Assembly (NCBI GenBank): GCA_900660155.1
Contig: CABFPE010000745.1
Coordinates: forward strand, 261,868 to 308,927
DNA from: Hofstenia miamia
Lineage: Eukaryota; Xenacoelomorpha; Acoela; Hofsteniidae
Direction: 5' to 3'
DNA length: 47,060 nucleotides
Below the pieces are notes generated by a model that was not told the DNA's origin, did not search any database, and saw nothing but the letters and a program-made list of their open reading frames with translations. Shown piece by piece: positions 20,778 through 33,350 of the stretch. Every line of letters starts with the position of its first letter. Positions within the stretch are counted from its first letter, which is position 1. A program made the translations under genes and the position numbers.

Positions 20778-23700
20778 ATGGGGATCGATTATTACGGAGT
20801 TCTAGAAATTAATAGAAATGCAACAATCGACGATATCAAACGATCGTAAGGAATTTTTTTAACTATTTGTAGGTCGCTTCGAAGTATTTATGTGGTCGGA
20901 TGTTTCTTTGCATATTGCTTTTACTATTAGTTTATTATTGAACATTCATTGTACAATAAATAATAACCATTACCAAGAAGGATTTATAAATTGTTTTTAT
21001 ATCACTTTAGGTTGAGAATACCGATTTTATCGGAAACGACTCGATAATCGATATTTAGCTCATCAAAGTTGAGGGAGCTATTTAGATAAAAAGGAAAGAC
21101 TTATAGACCAGCAAAATTGGAATCAATGCACAGTTTTAAAAGATAATGAATGAGTTTGTTTAAATTAAAATAGTTGGCTTACAAATGCTTCATAACATGG
21201 TGTATGAACTATATTTCTCTGAGAGTAAATCAGATTTAGAAAACTTTAAATCTTGAACGTTTATCAATTTCTTTTAATAATTGATGAAAAGTAGAGTTCT
21301 CTTGATGCTAATAGGTAGTTCTATCGATACTATTATCAAGTTTGCATAGCTGCACGAAATTAAGTTAAGCAATTTATACATCAATATATATATATATATA
21401 TATATATACTAAATATATATATATATAAATGTATACAAAATTATGAATATATTTACATGTAAATAGATATAATTCCTATTTTCCTTTTTTAGATAAACTC
21501 AATTTTGACAAAGTACAAATGAATTTTGTGATTTGAAACTTTTGCAGAATTTTGCTTAAAGTTTTGAAAAAGTTTGGGAATTTTTCATTTGTACTTGTAG
21601 AATGATGGGCTTCAAATTTGGCGAAGCTAGCTTATAAACCAAGGCTGTTATGGGAGTTGCAAACTAATTCAAACAAAATAGAATAAATTTTAAAAAGCTG
21701 AAGTATGAAGCATTGGTTTTTCAAAGGCACTTTTTTTGTTTTAACTTCCAATGTTTTTTTTGTATTATGCAAAGATATTAATACAAATTTTGTACTGCTG
21801 CATTTGAGGCTCGTTTTCCTCATGATGTATTTTTAGTAGCATAGAATTTAAGAAAAGTAATCAATAAATGCACCACAATTGTAAGCTTTGGTTAGTTCAA
21901 TTTTTTTTCACATAAATGAATTTTTCTTAGGATTTGCATGACTTTTGGTATGCCTCTGTTCCTCTTATATCATTAATGTGTTTATAGTTTTAAATTTGTA
22001 GCCTTCTCCAACACGATTCCTTAATGCTTTAACGAATTTTTTATTATTTAAAGGATTATTGACTAAATTCCTTTTCTTTTCCTGCAATTAATACAAAATT
22101 TTTAGATATCGCAGACTCGCCTTAAAATATCATCCAGAATTTAACAAAACTGATCTTGCAATAGAAAACTTTAAACAAATCTCGGAAGCTTATGATGTTT
22201 TAAGTGATTGTAAGGTTTTTGTTAATTTTATGTTGTCCTGATTTCTCTTTCAGTAAAAAAGAAGTCGGTGTATGATCAGTTTGGAGAAGAGGGTTTGAAA
22301 AATGGTGTACCCGAAAGTGCAGATCCCACTGGTGCTTGGACTCAAGGTTACACATTCCATGGAGAGCCTCTCAAAATTTTCGAGGACTTTTTCGGTGTTA
22401 ATAATCCGTTTGCAGGTTTTTTCTTATTATATGTTTTGAAAATTTTTTCGTTTGTGCTGATTAAACGTTCACTTCAGCAAAATAGCTTAGACTACATGTA
22501 TATATAAGTGAAACGAATAATTCTTTAGTTATTATATTTGAATGTTTAGTTAGACTTGGTTTTTAATATAACTATTGTTTTAATTAAATGCCAGTCTATA
22601 ATATTAAAAAATACATTTTTTTAAACGCATTCATTATCATTGGCAGCCAGAATATTCTGCATTATTGCAAGTTTTCATTTCCTCTAGCAGTTTGAACCTT
22701 TAAAATTTGGATTTGCCTAATAGAAGGGTTGTTCATTTACATTGGAGTGTTTCTATATATTTAAAACAAATGCGTTATTTTGTTTTGTATCCTTTAATTT
22801 GAACTTCTTCATGGTTAGTTATTAATTATTATCAATCTACAAACAATAGTTGTCTAATCATTCTTAAAACAGGGTTATTTGTAGTTTAAAGCAATATATT
22901 GATGATCTTTTTATGTCAACTGTTGTTTAAATTACGTTGAAGACATTGTTTAAGACGAATGTGATTTTGAGATTGTATTAAATTTATAGGGAAGGGATCT
23001 GATTGGTTGCGATCATACTCACTTTCTTGTGAATGAGGTGCGTGACGCAATTTGGTTTGGGTTTTCACAACAGAATGACTTAACAATGTAATTTTGTAGC
23101 AAATCGATTGATATGTAAAACAGATTCTTGGAAAATTGACCTTTGTTAAGCAATTCTTCGTGAAATGTAATATTTTCGTCTTGGTAGTTTTCTGTTTTTT
23201 CTCCATAGGTTTTTTTAAAGACGTTACGTGTTTTTTGTTAGACGATGCCTGACCTACTTGTAGAATCTGCCCAAAAATAAGTTTGGGAATGACTGCCTTA
23301 ACTAAATATCCTTAACTAATTTCATCCTAGAGTGGTTCGATAGAAGAGATGGTGAACTTGATATGGGATTTGGTGGAGTGAATGGTCGCGGTCAACGACA
23401 GAAAGATCCTCCTATCGAACGAGATCTTATGGTAGACTTGGAAGATATGTATCAAGGTTGCATTAAAAAAATGAAAATTTCACGCAGGGTACTGGTTTTT
23501 AATTTATTGTTTTTAGTTTTTGAGCCACTTTTGCAAAATCAAATATTATTTGTAGTGTAAGGAATTGGGTATTCAAATATAAAAACTTGTATTTTGTAAT
23601 GGTGATACCCTGTAAAAAAGTTCGCATTTTTGCTTCAAGCAATCGTGAACTTGACAGTTTGGGTACGTTGCTTGTTATTAACAACTTTAACAAAAATTAT

Positions 23701-26700
23701 TTAGTACTATCTCTTGCTACTTTACGTATTACTTTTCATTCTTACTTAAAAATTTTTATTCAACTTAGAACTTTACTGAGGCTTATACTAATAATTATGT
23801 CGTGTATTAAAAAACCAAATTCTCTATTTTTTATTTCTGTCTATATTTATTCTATTAAAGATATTTTAAAAAATATTGCAAATATTCGTTAAGTTTATAG
23901 TTCTAACGAAGTAATAGTATGGAAGAAGTAATGCGCGACTAATTACTATTACTCGTCACTAAGATGTTGAAATATACTACGGTAATGCGTTACATTTGTT
24001 GCCCCACCCTCATTCTTTTCGGTGCGTGACGCCTCTGCCCTAATCACGGTAGCTTTGCTAAATAGCATTAAAGTCGAATGCATCAAATTTTTACGATTAC
24101 CATTATATTTTGGCTTTTATTGTTTACATTTCATTGAAATTAACTCAGTGCATTTTCATTAAATGTCAAAGTTTGGATGAAGACCTTAACGTTTTCGGTA
24201 ATTTGAGAATCTCTTCTAAACTTTTACTGTAGTTTTATTCAGATAGCAACATTATATGTGTATATAATTTTGTGCGTTTGGTTTCAATCTGAATTTTTAT
24301 GATTTTCCCTAAATCGCAATGTAATATTGAACTTTTTATAACTTGGATTTTGTATAGGTCATGAATGAAGACGGTCATACCTCCAGTATCAGAGACAAAA
24401 TTCTGACCGTTCATGTAAAACCAGAATGGAAGGAAGGTACCAAAGTCATATTTCCTAAAGAAGGTGATCAGGGTCCAAACAATATACCTGCCGACATTGT
24501 TTTTATAATTAAAGATAAGAAACATCCGCGCTTTCACAGAGTTGGATATGATCTCATTTTCACAAAAGAAGTACAACTTGGAGAGGTAAGTTTAAACTTG
24601 ATTTATACAAATTTCTGTATAATAAGAATGACTACAATCAGGATTTACGAATTTTTTGATTTTAGCGTATTTTCCCATACTTATGTTGTCAAATTCTCAA
24701 ATTTACGACTAAATTTATTGTTCTTAATTGTGCGCAGGAATCGAAGGCAATCACCAAGTTTACTTAATTCTTCTTTCAAATTATATTCTCTTTAGATCAT
24801 ATTGCCTCTCTTCTTTTTAAGACTCGTATTTTGACAATTTTCTTATGCCCTAAGTTTTTTGCCTTCACCTTTCTCAACAAATTACTTTTTGCCTTTGACG
24901 AATTGATTCTCCAATCCTGCGAATAATTCTAACTCTTCCTCTTATATCTTGTTTCATCTCCCTTGCCTCCAAAAAGCAACTATCGAATAATCCCCCTTGC
25001 TAACTTCATTATCTCAAATCTTGAAATCCATCTTTGGTCTAACCCTCGAGTTTTGAGAAAACTAACTCTCGACATTTCTCCTTTCTTCTCTATCTAAATT
25101 TAAATGCGATTTCTTCTAGGGATGGGATCCGGATAGTGAATTGAATATACCGGATACCGGATTATTCCGGATAATTTGACAGCCGGATACCGGATAATAT
25201 ATTGTTCAATTTTTTTAGGGAAACCAGAAATATTCATTATAAAAAACAAAATATAATCTTATTTTTATGACAAATATGATGGAATTAGTTAAATATCATT
25301 CATTTTTCAAAAAGATCAATTTAGGCAATATAAAACGTTTTTCTCTTGCTGAGAACAAGATATAAAACAAATACATAATTATTTAAAACAATTTCTTCAC
25401 TAAGTTATAATAATATGACATAAATTTCCATCTATTATTGTGGTTAAGATTTCTGTCATAGGCCAAGAGTTTTCTCAACATAGAGAAACATCTCTCAACT
25501 GTAACCGAGGTTGCTTGACATTTTCATAACTTGGCATACAATTCAGATAAAACGTCCATCCCCTTTCCTTCCATTATAGCAGTGAAACCGGTATTTTCTA
25601 ATTGTGAATCTGGCAAACATTGATGAACTTTGATTTTTTTATGATAGCAGTGTTAATTAAAGCAATTAGATTGTCAACCCTCATATATTTTGCGTGAATA
25701 CGCATGACACAGTGCTGCAACACCTGTGATTTTCTAAATACATGAAATAATAATTTGTACAGTTGCTTTAATATATTTTCAGCTGCAGCATACATGGCCA
25801 GTCGTAGAAACGGGTCGACCGCTGGGTCTTGTCAACAATTAGCTAGCAATTAATCTTCTCAGGAGTTAGGCCATGAAGTACATTAATTGAAATGGAATGA
25901 ATATTCTAGTTCAAATTATTTAAAGCAGTCACAATCCAGCATTAATTTTTAAGTTTTTTCTTAATTTAATGAAACTATTCAAAAATATGACTTTTATGAC
26001 ATTTCAGCCACAAATATTCCCGTATTTTTCAAAAACCAAAATACCCACCAAGCAAGAAATTTTGCCTAAATGTTCCACGAATGTATCTGAAGTGGGAATA
26101 TTCCAGGAATGTTGTCATTGTGTGACAGAAAATGTTTCAAGAATGTTTCAGAAAATGAGCAACATATTATTTACAAAGATTTCAAAAACTAGGTGAAAGT
26201 AGTAGCAATAATTTTTTAGCATTGCTGTAGTCGTTCAAATTATGAATTATTTTTCAGTTGCTCAAAATTACTATGCGTTTTACTTTTTCTTGCTTAATCA
26301 GGTTTTACTGAAATTCTTTATACATAATGATATTTATAATTATCAATGGTGACTGTAATTGTAGTTATCAAAAATGCAATTATTTGTAATCTTAAATCAA
26401 CTAGTATTTCAATACCAAAGTGTAAATATATATTAGAACATTCTTGGGATGTTCCATGCTGCGTGGGATATGACTTTTATGACTTTATAACTTCCTTTTC
26501 AACTGCACCCCATGTTCGAAAACCATCTCATTTTGAGCAAACTGCACAATAGACCGACAGAAAAATATTACTTTTATGACATTTTTTTGCTCTAATTATA
26601 ACTATTAATGAAGAACAATCTCATTTCTCAATTAATATTGAATGAAAATAAAGAAAATTAGATAGACTACATCCTGAAATGTAAGAAAAACTTGTTTTGT

Positions 26701-28432
26701 TGCATGAAAACTTCCATGTCATGTAAAAATATAGCTTTTCCCTCGATAATTGAATTTTTAAATCAAGTTTTATTTCGGAATATATTATCTGGTAAAATCC
26801 GGGAAACTAGTTAAATTTTACCGAATACCGGATGTCCGGATCTGGTTGTGTAATAGCGATGTGCGGCCGGCGATTTTTCGGGCCCACCCGAGCGTGATTT
26901 CATTATGTGCCTGTAAATTACTCCAGATCCAATAAAACATTACTATCAGCTGTTCACTCAGCTGTTAAATTTACCTGTGGTAGATTTGAAATATAGTAAA
27001 GTTGTGATTTGAGATATAGCAAACAGAATTCTAAAAAGGGATATCATGTTTTGAGATATAGTAAACAGAATAGACTTACAATAGCTTTATTTTTTCCTCT
27101 CTATGCAAGGCCGTGGTTCGCCCGAGCCCGCAGGCCACGGGCCGCCTCCGGACATCAGGCCTGCCCGCACACCACTATTATGTAATTGCTGATTTTACCG
27201 GATTCCGGTACATCCCTAATTTCTTTCCGTTCTGTATCTGTCAATAATATCACTGGTTTCCCTAATTTTGCTTTTTTCTCTTGTAAATTTATTCCTAATT
27301 TGTATGCACAAATTTCTGGTATTTTTGAAAAAGACAGTGATTTTCTTTATATTTTCGCATAGAAATTATAGTTTGTGAGTTTCAAGACGCGTTTTCCGCC
27401 AAATAAGTGTATTTGTTTTGTGAAGTTTTGTGTTTTTTGCATTTTTGTTTGATATAAATGTTATTCTCATATAAATGGGGTTTTCTAGATTTTTAACTAT
27501 TTTTCATGTAAGACGAGTAAAGATATGTAATGAAAGAAAAAAATATGCGCGAAAATATAGCATGATCTTATAATTTTTTTTAAAAATTATAAGATCATAG
27601 CCACAATTTTAAAAGAGATTATCAATGTTGCGCATCTTTTGTGAAATAACTAAATATATTAATGATGAAAGAATCATGGATTTATAGTGTTAATTTCACT
27701 TTTATTTTGTTAATGAACAGAAGGTTTCTTTTAGGTATTCAAAAATGATAAATTGGATAAATAGTCTTCTTAAGATCTGCTAAACCAATTTAAATTGAAA
27801 GTCATGCAGACACCAAGATTTTTAACCATTTTTGATTGTGTAGTTTGATGATTGATGCCTATTGTTTCCCAAACTTTCTTGGGACTGCGAATATATTGGA
27901 ATTAATCAATATTAAACAATATACTATTTCTAGAAGCCCATTGAAATACGATTCTAATTAATCAGTAAACTTTGTTACTAGTATAATATCAACAAAAATT
28001 ATGAACACACGATATTGATAATGATGCTGATCCATAAGAGAAAGCAAGTGTACTATTTTCAGATGCGCATTGGGGTAAAACGAATTTCAAAAGTGGAATG
28101 TTTTTATGGAAACAAGTTTTTAATAATTACATAGACAAATATTCATTTGAATAATATTGATTTTCAACTATTTTGCTTATTAATAGGCTTTTATCATTTA
28201 GGCTCTTACTGGTTGCAAAGTTGATATTAACACTTTGGATGGCCGCGAACTAAATGTGCCCATTAATGAAGTAGTAAGGCCTGGCTTTGAAAAGGTTATT
28301 CTTGGTGAAGGAATGTTAATGCCTGCCGGAAGAGAAAGACCTCGTGGAAATCTTGTTATTCGGTTTGACATTGTTTTCCCAACCAGTCTTAGCGAAGAAA
28401 AGAAAATCTTAATACGGAAATCATTACTTTAG
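20778..28432 (+). CDS. DNAJB13: DNAJB13-like type II DnaJ protein, radial-spoke co-chaperone (6 exons, complete)
   Basis: Exons 20778-20845, 22106-22209, 22254-22415, 23331-23488, 24358-24585 and 28202-28432 all have GT-AG borders and compatible phases. They total 951 nt, encoding 316 aa, the length of human DNAJB13. The J domain (about 1-65) begins with Gly-Ile-Asp-Tyr-Tyr-Gly-Val-Leu, but the HPD loop reads His-Pro-Glu at 32-34; human DNAJB13 also departs from HPD. Next come the Tyr-Asp-x-Phe-Gly-Glu-Glu-Gly-Leu-Lys end of the J region, a linker with Gly-Tyr-x-Phe-His-Gly and Asn-Pro-Phe, then the C-terminal substrate-binding domains (Glu-Arg-Asp-Leu, Ile-Ser-Arg-Arg, [16 protein letters not shown], Pro-Arg-Phe) and a DIVFPTSL dimerisation tail. 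The family is an axonemal radial-spoke component needed in sperm flagella and motile cilia. No Gly/Cys-rich zinc domain, as expected for type II. Intron 5 (3.6 kb) carries nested hAT elements. Confidence 0.93.
21384..21426. repeat. (TA)n microsatellite in DNAJB13-like intron 1
   Basis: Two (TA)n blocks separated by a short interruption; no other feature recognised in this intron. Confidence 0.85.
25385..25860 (-). pseudogene. hAT transposase C-terminal remnant
   Basis: The minus strand reads Asp-Pro-Ala-Val-Asp-Pro-Phe-Leu-Arg near 25830-25800, an open helical stretch to about 25600, and after a frame change [19 protein letters not shown] near 25510-25440. That last block is the hAT dimerisation motif (E-R-x-F-S). 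The N-terminal catalytic part is not recognisable in the rest of the element. Confidence 0.75.
26854..27177. mobile_element. Nested non-autonomous hAT-type element (324 bp)
   Basis: GC-rich inverted ends (TAGCGATGTGCGGCCGGC at the left, the inverse of TAGTGGTGTGCGGGCAGGCC at the right), flanked by 8-bp duplications differing at one base (TTGTGTAA at 26846-26853, TTATGTAA at 27178-27185). It has no coding capacity. It is inserted in the older hAT at 25117-27218, and its terminal sequence differs from that element's, so a different hAT family mobilised it. Confidence 0.8.
27562..27598. repeat. Perfect 17-bp hairpin in DNAJB13-like intron 5
   Basis: Arms 27562-27578 (ATGATCTTATAATTTTT) and 27582-27598 are fully complementary with a 3-nt spacer. 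It lies on no recognised element; on a transcript it would form a tight hairpin. Confidence 0.85.
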
Positions 28433-28750
28433 CTTAAAAGCTTTGTCACACTTATTGTACGAGAGTATTTTTTATTTTCTATCCTTGTAAATTAATTATG
28501 TTTTCAATTTGTAAATTAGTTGCAGAGTAATTTTGGAATTTTTTAATTATATTTCAATTAATTGCTTACATAAGCCATGGACATCTAGATAATAACACCT
28601 GGACAAGACACTTACAAGCGACAAATACCATTGGAGGCCATTGTATTAAATTTATAAGAGCAATTAAAATTCAAGAAAGAAAGTTTTCTGAAACACACAA
28701 TACAAATAAAACAAATGCTCAAATATTAATTAACAAAGCCAGTAAATTTT
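28433..28750. other. Convergent intergenic region (3' ends)
   Basis: 318 bp between the DNAJB13-like stop and the stop of the convergent frame. It includes ATTAAA near 28654 and AATAAA at 28705-28710, possible plus-strand polyadenylation signals. Confidence 0.5.
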
Positions 28751-28965
28751 TCAATCTTTCTTTTTGGGCAACCATGATAAGTAGTCTTTAACCAGATTTT
28801 TAGCAATAAAGTTGAAGAATCTAGTTAAAACGGACAAAACAACAGCATGACCTCGTTGACATTCCAGTTTATCTGCTACGAATTCTGAAATAAACTCGTC
28901 TTCATCAAAACTGATTTTACAAATTGAAATAAAAATTTCTCGATGGTTGTTTTGCGCCAAATATA
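28751..28965 (-). CDS. Probable terminal exon of an unrecognised convergent gene
   Basis: About 71 codons open on the minus strand after a pyrimidine-rich acceptor (TTCTCTTTCTGTGAG, AG at 28967-28966) and ending at a TGA (28753-28751). The peptide has a normal mixed composition with a Phe-Asp-Glu-Asp-Glu-Phe segment, a Cys-Gln-Arg-Gly-His segment and a Trp-Leu-Pro-Lys-Lys-Lys-Asp end, unlike the AT-biased chance frames nearby. There is no in-frame ATG at its start, so it must be spliced to upstream exons, which I did not find in the retroelement-rich DNA to the right. Family unknown. Confidence 0.4.
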
Positions 28966-29078
28966 CTCACAGAAAGAGAAATAAATGGTGAAGAGTTTGT
29001 ATCCATTTCAAATAAATAAATTAATAAACAGTTTGGTTCCTTTAAACGAAAAATAATGACACTGTACTATATACTTGC

Positions 29079-29587
29079 AACCTGGATTGTCACTAGCTGC
29101 TTAATTGATTATGTAATGAGCCATTACTGAAATATATTGGCTTTAATTAAATATAAATAAATAGCAGCTTCCTAACCTACATGTAATAATCAATACATAC
29201 ACAGTCACATTATAGTCATTAATTTGGATCAAGATTAATATAAATATATATTCCTACATTTGGCTTGCTAGCCTTATATCAAATTCATTATCATTTGTAC
29301 ATGTAAGAAAGGATTGATAGTTAGCTAAACAGAGATAAAAACTCCTAATCATATCCCTAACTTAAGTGCAGGTTCATGGCTCAGAACAAGGAACCTAGAA
29401 TCATTCCTGTTGTGGGATCCTAGCCAATACTAAACACTAACTGTTTAGCTGAAGATTGTAGTTAAGTCAGGCTGTAATCAAACTAAAAATAAGAATTCCA
29501 AAGAATTTTCTTTTCAATTGTTACAATGAATTTTGCTCTATTTAAAGTTAATCCAAAAAAGTACCTGTCAATATCAAATTTCAAATG
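29079..29587 (-). repeat. LTR-like repeat, copy 1 (solo or fragment)
   Basis: Collinear and clearly related, though diverged, to 39091-39610: shared blocks include the start near AACCTG, AGCTTCCTAAC, GTCATTAATTTGGATC, CTAACTTAAGTGCA, AATAAGAATTCCAAA and AAAGTACCTGT. The orientation matches the LTR of the minus-strand gypsy-like element 2. No element body of this family was recognised adjacent to it. Confidence 0.65.
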
Positions 29588-30056
29588 TTTGTTTGCAGTA
29601 GTATGTATTCGAGTGAAGCCCGTGGTGTAAATTGACCTTTGACCCTGGCGGGCATGTCTTTGATGTAATTGTGTACTTTGACCGTCTGTGTATCTTTGCC
29701 GTCACTGTAGCATATTCTCTTTTGTTATAATATTTGTTGGCAGATACATCTGTTTGCAGTCTATTGTTTAAATGTAACTAATATTATATATATATATATT
29801 CCATAAATAATTGGGTGTAAATCTGATGTCATGATGTGTTAACTGATTAAACAACTCAATCTATATATTCACCCAAATCGTGAGATAAAATCATTGCAAT
29901 CTATTGTTCAAAATGTAACAATTTTTTTACTTGCTTATTTACGTGGACTAACTTAGCTTACATGTTTTATTTTCTTTACATACTTCATACTTGCATTTTG
30001 TTAATGTATGTGACTCGCTTATTTATGTGGCTTAATTTAGTTTAAATACTTATTTT

Positions 30057-30173
30057 ACATACTTGTTTTTTTATTAACATACATGACATTGGAAATACCA
30101 CATTAATTTAGTTTACATACTTGCTTTTTTTAATAACATACATGATATTGGAAATACCACATTAATTTAGTTT
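30057..30173. repeat. Two tandem copies of a ~58-bp unit
   Basis: Units 30057-30114 and 30115-30173 both run from ACATACTTG to TTTAGTTT and share GGAAATACCACATTAATTTA; looser related sequence extends to the left. Confidence 0.8.
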
Positions 30174-30361
30174 ATATGTTTATTTTACATACTTGTTTTA
30201 TTCGGTAAAATTTCATAACCAATGTTTGAATCAGAGAGATAATAATACTCATTAAAAGTGTAATGTCTTATTTTGGTAATAAAGCAAAATAATTTTTCAG
30301 AACTAGTTTATGCAGAAACTCGCAATTTCTAATATTTAATAAACATACGTGGTAAAACCCA

Positions 30362-30752
30362 CATACGTGTTTAAGACAAGACAAAATGTAATTTATTCTA
30401 CACTTTGCTTATAATGATAATATATATCATACTATTAAATTTGTCTATTGTGTTAGCTTATCAACATTGTTGTTAAAGGAATTCTGTAGGAAACAAACGA
30501 ATTTCACATGATCGTATCTAAATGAATAATAAATGAGGTGACAGATCACAGTATAAAACACATGACAATGAAAAGTTTAAATAAATTCAATAAAAATTAA
30601 CAAACAAACGGCGTTTCTATTTATGATAAAGTATATAATTAATGTAATATCGGACTGCAAATTCGCAGCAATTCATTAAACTAAAATTGATTACGTTTTT
30701 AAAAGAAATATCGGTAAAACTTACTAGAGATCATATTGCAAAAAGTGTTAAG
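30362..30752. repeat. 391-bp duplicated segment, copy A
   Basis: Appears identical to 31622-32012 (offset 1260). The second copy is bounded on each side by a single N, which points to assembly rather than biology. Confidence 0.9.
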
Positions 30753-31487
30753 AATCAAAACAATATCTGAGATTGAATTATAAAAATAGCTTACCAAAAA
30801 GTTTGAAATCTTTATGGGTAGTTCGTTCATCAATGTGAAATTGCATTAATCCGCTCTATGTATAAAATTGCATGCTTTCATAGACAATGTCAAAATTACG
30901 TGGTTTTATCAATATTCTATTGTTCAACTGTCAAAAATGTATCCAATCATAACGATTGATATTTCCCAAACATGAAATCCAAATCACTTTAACAATTAAA
31001 TAAAACACTTTCAAATCATATAAAACTAGAATTTTTTCACAAGTTGGAAAAAAATCTCAATTACAGCATGATTTTTCAAATTTATACAATTATGTAAATG
31101 AAAGATGCTACAAAACTAAAATGTTAATAAAGTAAAACAATTTATCAATCACTATCTCTGGTAAAAATGAAATAAATATTTTTTCAATATGTTTTCTCAT
31201 TGAATTCAAGAATAAAATATTTGCAAGTAGGAATTTTTATATGAAATGTTTCAAGAATGTTGATAACATGTTTTGTTATTAGTGTAATAAATTGGTTGTT
31301 ATCATTTATTGATATATACAAAACATTTAAAAATATAAATTTTATATTATTAGAAATTGCTTACATTTTAAAATTTTATTGGTATCTTTTATATAAAGAA
31401 TTAAATAAATACCCAGTATACGACTTTTCCATGTTTGTAGACTTACATTTTTTCCGACGTTTTTTCACTTTTGTGGCTTATATTTCT

Positions 31488-31620
31488 TTTCTGACGTTTT
31501 TTCACTTTTATGTTTAATATTTCTTTTCTGGCGTTTTTTTACTTTTGCAACTTACATTAAAAAACTTTTGCGCAAAAATGGGGATTGGAAACAGTGCTAT
31601 TGCAAAACGTATTGTATTAC
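31488..31620. repeat. 133-bp duplicated segment, copy B
   Basis: Appears identical to 32014-32146 (offset 526). It ends directly at the N at 31621. Confidence 0.9.
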
Positions 31621-32013
31621 NCATACGTGTTTAAGACAAGACAAAATGTAATTTATTCTACACTTTGCTTATAATGATAATATATATCATACTATTAAAT
31701 TTGTCTATTGTGTTAGCTTATCAACATTGTTGTTAAAGGAATTCTGTAGGAAACAAACGAATTTCACATGATCGTATCTAAATGAATAATAAATGAGGTG
31801 ACAGATCACAGTATAAAACACATGACAATGAAAAGTTTAAATAAATTCAATAAAAATTAACAAACAAACGGCGTTTCTATTTATGATAAAGTATATAATT
31901 AATGTAATATCGGACTGCAAATTCGCAGCAATTCATTAAACTAAAATTGATTACGTTTTTAAAAGAAATATCGGTAAAACTTACTAGAGATCATATTGCA
32001 AAAAGTGTTAAGN
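31621..32013. other. Single-N-bounded duplicated contig (copy A')
   Basis: N at 31621 and N at 32013 enclose exactly copy A'. Copy B' follows from 32014. The order A, B, N, A', N, B' suggests a redundant contig placed into a gap. Confidence 0.85.
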
Positions 32014-32146
32014 TTTCTGACGTTTTTTCACTTTTATGTTTAATATTTCTTTTCTGGCGTTTTTTTACTTTTGCAACTTACATTAAAAAACTTTTGCGCA
32101 AAAATGGGGATTGGAAACAGTGCTATTGCAAAACGTATTGTATTAC
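32014..32146. repeat. 133-bp duplicated segment, copy B'
   Basis: Repeat of 31488-31620, beginning directly after the N at 32013. Confidence 0.9.
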
Positions 32147-33109
32147 ACTTTAGTAAATAGAAAATGTATAGTTTTGCTTTCACTCTTTTTTCTACATGTA
32201 CTAGTTTTATGTTAATATGTTTGATAAATTATTACATTTCATAAACATTAGTTTTAATATAAAAATTTAAACTCCTACATCAGTAGTGATACATAAACAT
32301 AGGAGGTTCCACAAACTGACCTTTTGTCCTCTGCTGATTCATCGATATTGGAGGAGTGGTTTTAATGACTCACCTACTTGACAAATGTTGATTGACAGCT
32401 CACTAATGGATTTTTACTGACGTCACACACTTGATATTTTTAAGTGTATAGACTAATGGATTTCAATTAGTGATTCATGACACTTTTTATTGATTTTGTG
32501 TTGATTCATTTACATGTAAGGACCAATTTAATTTACACTGTTTTGATATAATGACTAATTTCATTTTGTTAATATACACGGCTATATCACACTCACTTGC
32601 ATACATTATATTGGATTTTGTTAATATACGTCGTTATCACCCACTATGCCCTGCTTTTTCCATGATTTCAGATGATTGTATGCACAGTGTAATTTGGGAA
32701 CATTCAAAAAACTGCATTTCGGTTTTGTCAAAATTCCTTGTTAACACATTTTATCATATCATGCTTTTTCCAATCAATAATCAATTTTGTACAATGCTTA
32801 CCTCGTTTTTCGTGATTTTTTTCAAATAGTCTTCACTTTGTTTTCAAAAGACACTATTTCATTTACAAAAATTCCATGTGTTTATTTCATTTTTCACAAA
32901 ACAGGGAAAGTATTTGCTATACTTAAAGGCATAATACATAATAAAACCAACCTACATTTTCGGAAAGAGTAAAACATGGGTTATGTATAAAACTGAAATG
33001 CGTCTCCTAAAATGTTTACATGCAATGATATTAATAAAATCTATATACAGAATTATTATATATTAGTTTTTACACAGCAAACTTTTCTTTACACTTCTTT
33101 TTTGGTTTA

Positions 33110-33350
33110 TTTGATTTTTTTGGGTTGTATACATTTGGTGACTGATTCATCTTTTATCGACTTTTCCACATTGTTCACTTTTTGTATGTGTTTATAGACT
33201 GATACACATTCATCGACTTACACACCATTGTTCAATTTCATTTGATTTTTTGGGTTGTACACATTTGGTAACTGATTCATCTTTTATCGACTTTTCCACA
33301 TTGTTCACTTTTTGTACATGTTTATAGATTGATAAACATTCATAAACTTT
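33110..33350. repeat. Two tandem copies of a ~130-bp unit
   Basis: Units starting at about 33110 and 33240 share a TGGGTTGTA start (33121, 33251) and CATCTTTTATCGACTTTTCC blocks. Confidence 0.8.

Larger units (their letters stand above)
25117..27218 (-). mobile_element. hAT element in DNAJB13-like intron 5 (2.1 kb, degenerate)
   Basis: Termini TAGGGATG (25117-25124) and CATCCCTA (27211-27218) are inverted repeats, flanked by near-identical 8-bp target duplications (ATTTCTTC at 25109-25116, ATTTCTTT at 27219-27226), the hAT signature. Subterminal CCGGAT(A/T) words are repeated at both ends. The coding remnant lies on the minus strand. A second element is nested near its right end. Its position inside the intron between exons 5 and 6 leaves the splice sites intact. 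Confidence 0.85.

Noticed and set aside
24235..24576. 113-codon minus-strand frame
   Set aside because: Antisense to DNAJB13-like exon 5, which is supported by homology and phase.
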